Below, in pieces: positions 53,621 to 63,240 of a stretch of 64,000 bases of DNA (position 1 is its first letter; each line of letters begins with the position of its first letter). The translations under genes were made by a program, and so were the position numbers. The stretch comes from Amia ocellicauda. Taxonomy: Eukaryota; Chordata; Actinopteri; Amiiformes; Amiidae. The notes under the pieces are model-generated. The model was not told where the DNA came from and made no database searches. It was given only the letters and a program-made list of their open reading frames with translations. The stretch covers positions 1 through 64,000 of the forward strand of contig NW_027102662.1 of the NCBI RefSeq assembly GCF_036373705.1. Reading direction: 5' to 3'.

Positions 53621-54193
53621 TTAACACGCATGACATCTTTTAAAATCCTCACAAGAACACCCCATCTGTATACATGGCTGTCTAGGGTCGTAAGTCATTG
53701 TGTTATAAGGGGGGGTCCACAGTGTACTGACAAACTCTGCCACTTTTTTATCATTTTGGCCTAAATCCTCACTGTACAAGGCCATAATATCGGGGTATGA
53801 CCTTCCTTTAGATCTATGATATAAGAAAAACACACAGTGTTGACCACAAGTGAAGGTCTGAAGACTTTGTACTTGACGACCGCTGTAAATGGTTTCTTGA
53901 CAGTTGTTGAGCAGAAAGTTATTGATCTTCCGAGGGAAAGGTCTGAAATCCGGGGGGTTTGCATAGGAATCAAAAAATTCACCACGGTGGTCCTCCCTTA
54001 GATAAATAGCCAGCCAATGTTCTCCGGGCATGTTTTTAGGGTGTGTGTTGATTATGTACATTGCAGGTAAATTCTTGATCTTAAATTTAGGCAGCTGATC
54101 GCAGGCGTTGACTCCTTGAAACAGTTTCCGTGAGCCGGCCAGGGCATTCATGATGTGGTTGAGCTCTCTGGTGTTCATTTTAATAATAATCAT
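53621..54193 (-). CDS. Adenain-like cysteine protease (unit 4)
   Basis: Open 190-residue copy with His59, Asp75, Gln109 and Cys116 kept. Confidence 0.9.
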   Translation of the reverse strand: MIIIKMNTRELNHIMNALAGSRKLFQGVNACDQLPKFKIKNLPAMYIINTHPKNMPGEHWLAIYLREDHRGEFFDSYANPPDFRPFPRKINNFLLNNCQETIYSGRQVQSLQTFTCGQHCVFFLYHRSKGRSYPDIMALYSEDLGQNDKKVAEFVSTLWTPPYNTMTYDPRQPCIQMGCSCEDFKRCHAC

Positions 54194-55363
54194 ACGGAAC
54201 GTTTCTCCTCTGATTCACCTCAATAATGTTGTCAAACACAGCATACACGACCATATTTACAGTGCGTGGTAGAGGCTGCTTGAAACGCATCTCCAAACGC
54301 ATATTGCCCGTCTTCATCAGTGAAAAATGTTGTCCACACTCTTCATCAGGGGTCAGGTTGAAACCGTACAGGGTGTAACCGCTGCAGTATTCCCGGCGAT
54401 CGATCAGCAGAGTTTGATCCTTGAGATGGCGACCCGTAGCCAGTACTAGACTGTAATATTCACGAACCGCATTGCCGTTTTCAAAGTCAGGTTGAAAAGG
54501 TCTGGATGGAACCTGCACACCATCGACGTACAACGCTATAAATTCCGCGTTATAATGTTTAAAGTTAAAGGGGTTCTTGTTGTAAACCCCGGTAAATGCA
54601 TCATTATCCACGAGACCTATAATAACCTGTTTTGGGAGCTGTCCTAGAAACAGATTTTCCTGGTTCATCACCCGTGTCCCTGCGGGGATACTGTGGACTT
54701 TCATGTAGACTCTTTCGATCGGGTACTTGGCGTTTGCCGTCATTAACGCCTGCGTGTGTCCTAGTTTAACCGCCGGGGAGACGGACACTTTTTTCACAAA
54801 CTGCGAGGCCGATAATATGGTCAGTATATATTTTTCAGTATCAGGTGTCATCAGACAAAAAGCACTTTTACTACGGATCATTTTAATTTTAATGTCTACC
54901 CCGTTGAGCATGAGTTTTTCTTGGAAAAATATGTCTGCATGGATATGCCCCATTAGCTCAAAGGTCCTCCCTTCTGTTGAAGAGGCCGTTCTTTTTTGCA
55001 AACCCTTATTGAGTCCCTCTGGATCCTTGTCGTCCATAGCTTCCGGGATGTCTTTGAAGAAAAGGCCGGGGCTGAACTGTTTGCTCAGGGTCTCCTCACT
55101 ATAATTAAGGATACACTCCATCATGGCTCTATAGGGGTAAGTATTGCTGCTTTGACTAATGAGCCGATCTCCCAGGGTCACATCCACCTGTGAAAACATG
55201 GTGGCCACCGGGTAATTGATGACCCCAGCGTTGGCCGTCTTCTCGATTGCATCGCCATCCTCATCAGTCACTTTACAGTTCATTAAAATAAATGTGTTAT
55301 TCAAATCAATATAATCCTCGCCATTGCCAGCTATAAAAAACTCCAGAGGGGCCGTGTCTGAAA
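54180..55363 (-). pseudogene. Major capsid protein remnant (unit 4)
   Basis: Most of the capsid protein is present, from the TAPLEFFIAGNGEDYIDL stretch to the C-terminus. The N-terminal end is not. Broken. Confidence 0.83.
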
Positions 55364-55765
55364 TTTCCACGATATGTTGGAGAATGAGAGATTCTTCGTT
55401 TTTTGTTAGCCACGGATCTTCGTCGCCCCCTGGTGGACACATGCTGTTTCTTCTTTTACCCCCCTCCTCGCCATTACCATGAGACCCGAACCTTCCTGAT
55501 GCTCATGGCTAGCTGCCCGGTTCATAACATTGGTGAACACGTCACTAACAATATTTTTAGCCGCTGATTTCAAGTGGGGTCTGGCTATAGCAAAGCCTCT
55601 CTTAAGCAGGGGTACGGCCATTCTAAAGAGACCACGAAAGAGTCCTCCTAGACCGGCGCCATACATTGTGGGGGCTCCTACAATACCGGGCAAGCCGTTC
55701 CCGGCTTGCATCTTGTAATAATCCACATAGGCGCTAGGATCTACATAACCCCTCGAGGTAGCCAT
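55364..55765 (-). pseudogene. pVI-like virion protein remnant (unit 4)
   Basis: N-terminal part with MYGAG and LFRGLFRMAVPLL is kept; the basic C-terminal part is not whole. Broken. Confidence 0.68.
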
Positions 55766-55766
55766 T

Positions 55767-56495
55767 TTAATAATGTACACACTGTTTCAGGGGTCGAAAA
55801 TGTAGTTTGACAATAACTTTACCGAAGCGGAAGGGTACGTTGATATTCTGATCCGATTTTACTTCGATCGTGATGTTGTCAAAGTGGGTCTTTGAGACTG
55901 GTACGTAGTGTGGCTTGTCATAAGTAATTGTGACCATGTCATTGCTTTTACCTTTAATAAGTACATTTCTCAAAAGGGGGACATAACTATCCCCGACCCT
56001 CTGGTGGGTTATGATATCCGTATACACATAAAGAGTGTAAAAGCCGCCCCACCACTTCTGAGAACCTGCTCTCTGTGTCAGAATAGAACCCTAATATACG
56101 CCCCAGTTGGCCGCTGGTTTGAATGCTAATACCTGGTTTTGACACCTTGTACACTCTGTTTTTAATAGGGTTGTAATATAGCTTGATGTTGGGGGTGCCT
56201 TCTGAGAACTGTTTATGAATCTCATCTAATATTTTATCCACATTGTCATAATAACCTCCTTGTATCGTGAATGTCCATTGATTTTAACATCATCAAAAAT
56301 GGCGAAGGTGGCATCCTTATCTTGTAAAACAGCCCAAGTGTAAGGATACTGTATTTCCGCCAACCCCACTTCCCACGACCCCCTTAGATCTATAGATTTT
56401 CCAAATTGTACCGTGTAACTGGATATTTCATTTTTAGGGTATATATCGAGAGAGGCGTTACTGGGTAGAGTCACGTAGAAGCCTCTTGATTCCAT
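55767..56495 (-). pseudogene. Penton-like minor capsid protein, broken copy (unit 4)
   Basis: As at 4680-5412, with two or so breaks. Confidence 0.72.
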
Positions 56496-56541
56496 CTTGA
56501 GTATCGAAAGTAATGCCCCCAACACACCCGCAGGCATGTTG

Positions 56542-57651
56542 TTATAAGGATTGAATATCGCAAACCTGTTGTTCCGGGACCCAACTATTGAACTTTTCAG
56601 GCCATCCAAGCCATTTCACCAACACATATTTTTTCCGGTTCTGGGTTTTTTCAGCTAATATCTTTTCAACTCTGTATACACTGTCTTTACCCACAATCAT
56701 TTTTTGTAACTCGGCTTCGTAAAACGTTCCTTCTATATCCTCCCCGTCATAGTCTTTTAACCGGTACACGGGGGGGTCTCTAGCCAACTGTTCGGTAACT
56801 GTAAAATATTCGTCAGAAAATGTTTGTTCATAACCTTTGGCAAAAGTACTCCTTAGCTTTGAAACGTGAACCACATCACCGATGTTGAACTTATAAGTAG
56901 TTTTTCCCTTCTTAATAAATGGTCCGTATAATTCTATATAGACCTTAAAAGAATTACTTTGATCAACATCTATAGGCTTCATTTTAATACTGGTGTGATA
57001 CCCTTGGTTGTAAGCATCGATAAAATCCTGAACTTTATCAAAATACTTGAACGTGTTGACCGCTGTAAAATATCTCCAGATTTTGGTCTTTATGGTGCGG
57101 TTAAACCTCTCCACTACCGATGCCTTAAGCTCATTACCGGTGGTGAAATGATATATTTTGTGTCTCTTCAGTAGATTCTGAAATTCTCTGTTGAGAAACT
57201 CTTTTCCTTTATCAGTCTGCAGTTTTTTAGGACATCGACCCTGGGACAATATATCCTCAAAGGCCCTTGTCACCGCCCGACCTGTTTTATTATGTAGAAT
57301 GCGAGCCCAGGCATATTTTGATAACACATCGATACACATCAACATCAATTTGTGACCATTATTATGTTTTGATAAATTTGACATATCGACTAGATCCATT
57401 TGCCATTGTGAGTCTATGTCAGTTGCATATACGCGGTTTCTTTTAAAGTTAATCCTGAGAGGTTTATGTAAGGTATAGGCGTCTTGTTCCCGTAACCATT
57501 CTGAAACAACCACATCATTAACCTTCACTCCGGCCTCAGCGAATCCTCTTTGAAAACCCTTCTTACCCGCCAAACCCCCAATCTTGGCTGGGTTGTAGTA
57601 TAGTTCCTGCATTTGGGGAGCTTGCCGAGTCATTCTGTCAAATAACCACAC
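56542..57651 (-). CDS. Polinton integrase with chromodomain (unit 4)
   Basis: Open 369-residue copy. Asp86, Asp147 and Glu181 (SVVERFNRT) and the chromodomain (YVLVKWLGWPEKFNSWVPE) are all present. Confidence 0.92.
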   Translation of the reverse strand: MWLFDRMTRQAPQMQELYYNPAKIGGLAGKKGFQRGFAEAGVKVNDVVVSEWLREQDAYTLHKPLRINFKRNRVYATDIDSQWQMDLVDMSNLSKHNNGHKLMLMCIDVLSKYAWARILHNKTGRAVTRAFEDILSQGRCPKKLQTDKGKEFLNREFQNLLKRHKIYHFTTGNELKASVVERFNRTIKTKIWRYFTAVNTFKYFDKVQDFIDAYNQGYHTSIKMKPIDVDQSNSFKVYIELYGPFIKKGKTTYKFNIGDVVHVSKLRSTFAKGYEQTFSDEYFTVTEQLARDPPVYRLKDYDGEDIEGTFYEAELQKMIVGKDSVYRVEKILAEKTQNRKKYVLVKWLGWPEKFNSWVPEQQVCDIQSL

Positions 57652-57805
57652 AGACCCACACTATGCGCAAAGTTTTTATACAAGGTTTTTTATTCAACTT
57701 CAGGAGAGCAGATACCCCTTTTTAGACATTTGAGAAAAGTATAACATACACAACAATTTTTTCTACGGTCCAGACAAAAAGAAATCAGATGATTGGTTAC
57801 TTGAT

Positions 57806-58203
57806 CTATATCAACAAATATACCTGTTTCTTTATCTTGTAGGCACACACCTCAGTTACATATGTAAATAAAACAACAATATGACCTATTTTAAAAGTAA
57901 ACAGAGGTGTATTAAACATGCTCAGTAAAAGGTCATACAGATGTTGATGAAATGGCCTAATATCATTCTTGGCCCCCTTGAGCGCTTCATCCCAGTGTTC
58001 GTACCCTCCGGTCTTTGTTACAGCAGCCATTAACTTTTCCAGGTTTGAAAGTTGATCCTCATCGATGGTTAAATCTGTAGAGAAAAGGCTCGCGTTGGCT
58101 ACTTTTCTGTCAAGCACATGGTGTAATAGCGCTCTCAGGTTAGCTGCATGGTTAGCTGTTGATGACAGAACCAGTTGCAGAAGCAGTCCAGAACATTCCC
58201 CAT
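57806..58203 (-). pseudogene. Possible BCL2-like gene, broken copy (unit 4)
   Basis: C-terminal part with KIGHIVVLFTYVTEVC is kept. Broken near the other end. Confidence 0.4.
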
Positions 58204-58215
58204 GTTCAAAGTCCC

Positions 58216-59064
58216 TTAGTTCAGGTCAGAGTCTGAATCAGTGGCGTAGATGTCGAATTCTTCGTCGCTGCCCCCAGCTTTAACTTCTTTACGGAAGAAA
58301 TAAGCTTTTAGCTTGCCAGCGGTTTTTCTACTCGGCTCATCCAGGTCATTGAGCAGCTGCCCAAGTTTCTCTATTATAAACGGCTCCTTTTTCAGCTCCA
58401 GCAAAATCTCATCTATGATTTTCTGGACTTGTCCCGCAGTGACATGTATGTGGGAGTAAGACAGCGCCTTGATTAGTGCCGGTTTCAGCCACGGTTTGTT
58501 GAGTCTTCTGTAAAACACGTTGAAATAGAACAGGAAATAGTAACGGTCTGGTTCAAACAAACAACTGTGTCTCAACTGACTGGGGTGATTCACTTCACAC
58601 CCCCGACAGACTTCTTTCAGAGCTCGGTCGATGAGAGCACTCAGAATATACACCAGGGTGCTTTTAACCACTCTGCTTACTTGGTCACATACCCCGGGCA
58701 AAAATCCTGCGTCTTCATCACGCCCCCGGGACAGTCCGATGCTCATTGGGTCGCCTGGTGGTTTGTGGGGTGTTTCTCCATCCATTGGACTGACCCCCTC
58801 CTGAGACACACAGACGGTAGACAGTTCGGCAAAATCGAGGCCCTCCATGAGCTCCAGAGGCTGGGGATCCCCGAGACTCATTTGGACATCCATCGCACCG
58901 CATGTTGTTTCGTCCTGAGGGACCGGGGTCTGAGGTCTTGGAGAGTAACCACAGTCAAAGGGTTCCAGAGTGTATACAAAATCTGGGGAATAGAACCAGG
59001 GGTGATCCCGGGTTTGAAGAGGCCTGTAGAGCCTGTCGACGTCCGCAGCTTTCGGGTAAGACAT
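58216..59064 (-). CDS. Early protein with Cys/His cluster, 282 aa (unit 4)
   Basis: Open copy. Its 3' part carries subtype Y variants and its 5' part subtype X variants, with the switch near 58490-58500, so the gene is itself a recombinant of two unit types. Confidence 0.65.
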   Translation of the reverse strand: MSYPKAADVDRLYRPLQTRDHPWFYSPDFVYTLEPFDCGYSPRPQTPVPQDETTCGAMDVQMSLGDPQPLELMEGLDFAELSTVCVSQEGVSPMDGETPHKPPGDPMSIGLSRGRDEDAGFLPGVCDQVSRVVKSTLVYILSALIDRALKEVCRGCEVNHPSQLRHSCLFEPDRYYFLFYFNVFYRRLNKPWLKPALIKALSYSHIHVTAGQVQKIIDEILLELKKEPFIIEKLGQLLNDLDEPSRKTAGKLKAYFFRKEVKAGGSDEEFDIYATDSDSDLN

Positions 59065-59095
59065 TCTCTTTAATTTTAAACCATGAATGAATTGT

Positions 59096-59127
59096 TGCAC
59101 CTTTTATCCTATCTCTTCACTACGTCA
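59096..59127 (-). promoter_or_regulatory. CRE/ATF and TATA-like promoter (unit 4)
   Basis: TGACGTAG at 59120-59127 with GATAAAAGGT downstream on the - strand, identical to unit 1. Confidence 0.45.
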
Positions 59128-59167
59128 CGACACACCGCCCTCTTAGAAGAGAGTAGCCCCTGAGCCG

Positions 59168-59572
59168 TCAGACCCCCCTCCAAAACCCCACACGTCGTCT
59201 GTCGTAGTTCTGCAAGCTTTCCCATTCACACCTTTCAAAACCCTGAGTCGGAGACTCCATTTCGCATTCTCTTGGACCCTCTTGCAAGCCTTCTAGAGTC
59301 TTATCCACAAGCCCCAGATCTCTCCAGGCCATCACCTTCAACCAGTCCTCATAAGAGTATTCAATTACCGTCTCAAAAGGTTCCAACGTACCCTCCTTCT
59401 CTCCCAAAGCAAGAAGCTCCACTCCAACATAGCTGGGATCCCTTTTAAAGCGGTAACCCCGTCGAGCCCCCCAGAACAACACCCAGGAGCGTTCAATCTT
59501 CAAATTGGTGAGTACAGGAACCCTTGCCCGGGATTGTTTCTTGCGGGGTTTCATGTTGATGTCGCTGGACAT
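59168..59572 (-). CDS. Terminal early protein, short form (unit 4)
   Basis: 134-residue form; protein identical to that of unit 1. Confidence 0.5.
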   Translation of the reverse strand: MSSDINMKPRKKQSRARVPVLTNLKIERSWVLFWGARRGYRFKRDPSYVGVELLALGEKEGTLEPFETVIEYSYEDWLKVMAWRDLGLVDKTLEGLQEGPRECEMESPTQGFERCEWESLQNYDRRRVGFWRGV

Positions 59573-59690
59573 GTTGAAGAAGCGGGATGTTTCAGAAGCT
59601 GAGAATTAAAGAGGTATTGCCTAATAGAAGCGCGGGTTCTTAAATAGAGAGGACAGTTTCGGGGCGTTGCCTTCAGAGGGGTGGGGGTAT

Positions 59691-59875
59691 TTATGGGTGG
59701 CCTTGTTGTTCAGGGTTTTATGGGTGCACACTTTCTGACGGATATGACGTAGGAATAATTAAGGAAATAACTCTACCTAAAATCACGCCCCCCAATTATG
59801 ACGTAGGAATATTAATAAGCTTAGGGCATACGTCATAACAAAATAGGCCGCGCCCAAAAAACCCTACTATCTACT
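59691..59875 (-). repeat. Right terminal inverted repeat, unit 4
   Basis: 185 bp, matching 8603-8787 and followed by CTTATG. Confidence 0.92.
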
Positions 59876-60191
59876 CTTATGTAGTTGAAGGCGCAGTATA
59901 GCTCTCATAGTCTGGTGGTGACGGAAGACCACCAGCCGTTTGAACAAGCCATTCAGCATCACCTTGTTGGGTTAAGTGCAGGCACTGTCAGAGCGCAGGG
60001 CGTCCTGCCTTTGAAAGAGTTTCCGAAGTGTCCTGATGTGCCCTTTAGCAATGCCAAACAGGTCTGTGAAAATGGCATCCTTTCGCGGCACTTCAGACGC
60101 CATCTCACAGTCTAGCCGACCTGAAACGCCTGAGCCCGTTTTACCAGCAGGCTCCAACGGTAACCGTTTGAAGCAAGAGGCGGCGTTGTCA

Positions 60192-60264
60192 GTTTCCGTA
60201 GTGTAGCGGTTATCACATTCGCCTACCGCGCGAAAGGTCCCCGGTTCGAGACCGGGCGGAAACA
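60192..60264 (+). tRNA. tRNA-Val-like gene with ACC anticodon
   Basis: Identical to 9104-9176, including loop CTACCGC. The odd anticodon has therefore been copied with the higher-order repeat. Confidence 0.75.
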
Positions 60265-61206
60265 GCCTGCTTTGGGCCGGCCCTTTTCGTCCTGCTTGCC
60301 CTCGTGGTTCCCCGCAGGCGGTGGGTGGCTTTTCTTCATTGGAGTGCCCGAAATCGGTGCTCTCAGAGCGTCCGTCCGTCGACAGGTTGAAATTGTAAAC
60401 GCTGGTGTAGCCACTTTTAATTAAAATCTGATGATGATGATGATGATGATGTTGTTGTTGTTGTTGTTCTTGTTGTTCTTGTTGTCGTCGTAGTCGCCGT
60501 CATTATTATTGTTAAAGTAAAGCAGTAGTTAGATTTGTTGCTACCGTAAGGTGTAGAAGGCACAATAGCTCTGATAGTCTGGTGGTGAAGGAAGACCACC
60601 AGACGTTTGAACAAGCCATTCAGCATCACCTTGTTGGGCTAAGTGCAGGCACTGTCAGAGCGCAGGGCGTCCTGCCTTTGAAAGAGTATCCTAAGTGTCC
60701 CGAAATCGGTGCACTCAGAGCGTCCGTCCGTCGACAGGTTGAAATTGTAAACGCTGGTGTAGCCACTTTTAATTAAAATATGATGATGATGATGATGATA
60801 TTGTTGTTCTTGTTCTTGTTGTTGTTGTTGTTCTTGTTTTTCTTGTTGTCGTCGTGGTCGCCGTCATTATTATTGTTAAAGTAAAGCAGTAGTTAGATTT
60901 GTTGCTACCGTAAGGTGTAGAAGGCACAATAGCTTTGTGATTGTCTGATGGTGGCACAAGACGAGCAGCAGCTTTTTGAACAAGCCATTGAGCATCACCT
61001 TGTTAGGGTAAGTGTAAGTCTTGTCATAGCTCAGGGCGTTCTTCCTTTGAAAGAGTTTCCAAAGTGTCCTGATGTGCCCTTTAGCAATGCAAAATAGGTC
61101 AGTGAAAATAGAAACCTTTATCTCACAGGCTGGCCCACGGGAAACCCCTGTGCGCGTTTTACCAGCCGGCTTCGATGGGAGCCATTTGAAACACCAGGAC
61201 GGGTCG

Positions 61207-61279
61207 GTTTCCGTAGTGTAGTGGCTATCACGTTCGCCTCACACGCGAAAGGTCCCTGGTTCGAAACCGGGCGGAAACA
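61207..61279 (+). tRNA. tRNA-Val (CAC)
   Basis: Same as 10119-10191, all stems paired. Confidence 0.85.
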
Positions 61280-62168
61280 ACCCGCGGTGCACGCGTGCCA
61301 GTGCCGTGTTACCCGTCGCCATCTCTCTGCCCCAAGGCCGGCCGTCGTTTTCTCTTCCTCGGAGTGGCAAGAAATCCTGACCTTGAGAACAAACAATCGC
61401 AGAAGGGTAGCTTTGCGAGGCACTGGAACTGACACTTTTAAAATCGATACATGTTGTTGCTGTTACAATACGACCGTAGCAGGATCGGCGACATTGCTGT
61501 TACTCTTATGTAGTTGAAGGCGCAGTATAGCTCTGATAGTCTGGTGGTGACGGAAGACCACCAGCCGTTTGAACAAGCCATTCAGCATCACCTTGTAGGG
61601 CTAAACGCAGGCACTGTCAGAGCGCAGGTCGTCCTGCCTTTGAAAGAGTTTCCGAAGTGTCCCGAAATCGATGCACTCAGAGCGTCCGTCCGTCGACAGG
61701 TTGAAATTGTAAACGCTGGTGTAGCCACTTTTAATTAAAATCTGATGATGATGATGATGATATTGTTGTTCTTGTTCTTGTTGTTGTTGTTGTTCTTGTT
61801 TTTCTTGTTGTCGTCGTGGTCGCCGTCATTATTATTGTTAAAGTAAAGCAGTAGTTAGATTTGTTGCTACCGTAAGGTGTAGAAGGCACAATAGCTTTGT
61901 GATTGTCTGATGGTGGCACAAGACGAGCAGCAGCTGTTTGAACAAGCCATTGAGCATCACCTTGTTAGGGTAAGTGTAAGTCTTGTCATAGCTCAGGGCG
62001 TTCTTCCTTTGAAAGAGTTTCCAAAGTGTCCTGATGTGCCCTTTAGCAATGCAAAATAGGTCAGTGAAAATAGAAACCTTTATCTCACAGGCTGGCCCAC
62101 GGGAAACCCCTGTGCGCGTTTTACCAGCCGGCTTCGATGGGAGCCATTTGAAACACCAGGACGGGTCG

Positions 62169-62241
62169 GTTTCCGTAGTGTAGTGGCTATCACGTTTGCC
62201 TCACACGCGAAAGGTCCCTGGTTCGAAACCGGGCGGAAACA
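62169..62241 (+). tRNA. tRNA-Val (CAC), wobble variant
   Basis: As 11081-11153 except that the anticodon stem reads TTTGC against GCGAA, giving a G-T pair. Confidence 0.82.
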
Positions 62242-62836
62242 ACCCGCGGTGCACGCGTGCCAGTGCCGTGTTACCCGTCGCCATCTCTCTGCCCCAAGGC
62301 CGGCCGTCGTTTTCTCTTCCTCGGAGTGGCAAGAAATCCTGACCTTGAGAACAAACAATCGCAGAAGGGTAGCTTTGCGAGGCACTGGAACTGACACTTT
62401 TAAAATCGATACATGTTGTTGCTGTTACAATACGACCGTAGCAGGATCGGCGACATTGCTGTTACTCTTATGTAGTTGAAGGCGCAGTATAGCTCTGATA
62501 GTCTGGTGGTGACGGAAGACCACCAGCCGTTTGAACAAGCCATTCAGCATCACCTTGTAGGGCTAAACGCAGGCACTGTCAGAGCGCAGGTCGTCCTGCC
62601 TTTGAAAGAGTTTCCGAAGTGTCCCGAAATCGATGCACTCAGAGCGTCCGTCCGTCGACAGGTTGAAATTGTAAACGCTGGTGTAGCCACTTTTAATTAA
62701 AATCTGATGATGATGATGATGATGATGTTGTTGTTGTTGTTCTTGTTGTTGTTGTTCTTGTTGTCATCGTGGTCGCCGTCATTATTATTGTTAAAGTAAA
62801 GCAGTAGTTAGATTTGTTGCTACCGTAAGGTGTAGA

Positions 62837-63240
62837 AGACAACAGTTGGTATGGCGTGTGATATCAAAACATTCAGAATACTTTTAACCTATATAATTTA
62901 TAAGCTTTGTAAAATAAACCCAAATATCTCTTTTGCGGGGATAAACGCTGTTCTGAGTAGTTTGTGACTTGTTTAATACCAAACAAAGCATCGGTATAAA
63001 AATAAAAAAAAATCACTGTAAAAGCGCTAGTTATTTTAGATCTTTATAGTTATTTTCTAGGCTCAGGTTGTTTATTAGTGCTTATAAAGGCCTGAAATAT
63101 TCTTAGTGGTTGTTGACTATAGGTCTTGATGCTTAAAAATGTTTTTTTGAGAGACCAAAAGGTTCTAATAAAAGTTTAGAGTAGAGAGGAGAGAGATCGT
63201 CTCCATCTTGGTTTCTATTTGAAATTTGATGCAGTGTCAT
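62837..63240 (+). promoter_or_regulatory. Left non-coding region with early promoter, unit 5
   Basis: Matches 11749-12150. TATAAA at 63083-63088. Confidence 0.5.

Larger units (their letters stand above)
47061..59875. mobile_element. Polinton unit 4 (left end missing, internally shortened)
   Basis: About 12.8 kb. The left join to satellite is the same as in units 2 and 5; the right inverted repeat is complete. It is shorter than the other units because part of the replication region is missing. Roughly eight breaks in all; ATPase, integrase, protease, pX-like and the 282-residue gene look open. Late genes are subtype Y until about 58490, after which the sequence matches unit 1 closely. Confidence 0.93.
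59876..62836. repeat. tRNA-Val satellite block 4
   Basis: Near-identical copy of block 1 (8788-11748) displaced by 51,088 bp, with the same length, monomer order and three tRNA-Val-like genes. No protein gene supported. Confidence 0.9.
60917..62836 (+). repeat. Two 962-bp B+A satellite repeats
   Basis: Copies at 60917-61878 and 61879-62836, the counterparts of 9829-11748. Confidence 0.85.
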
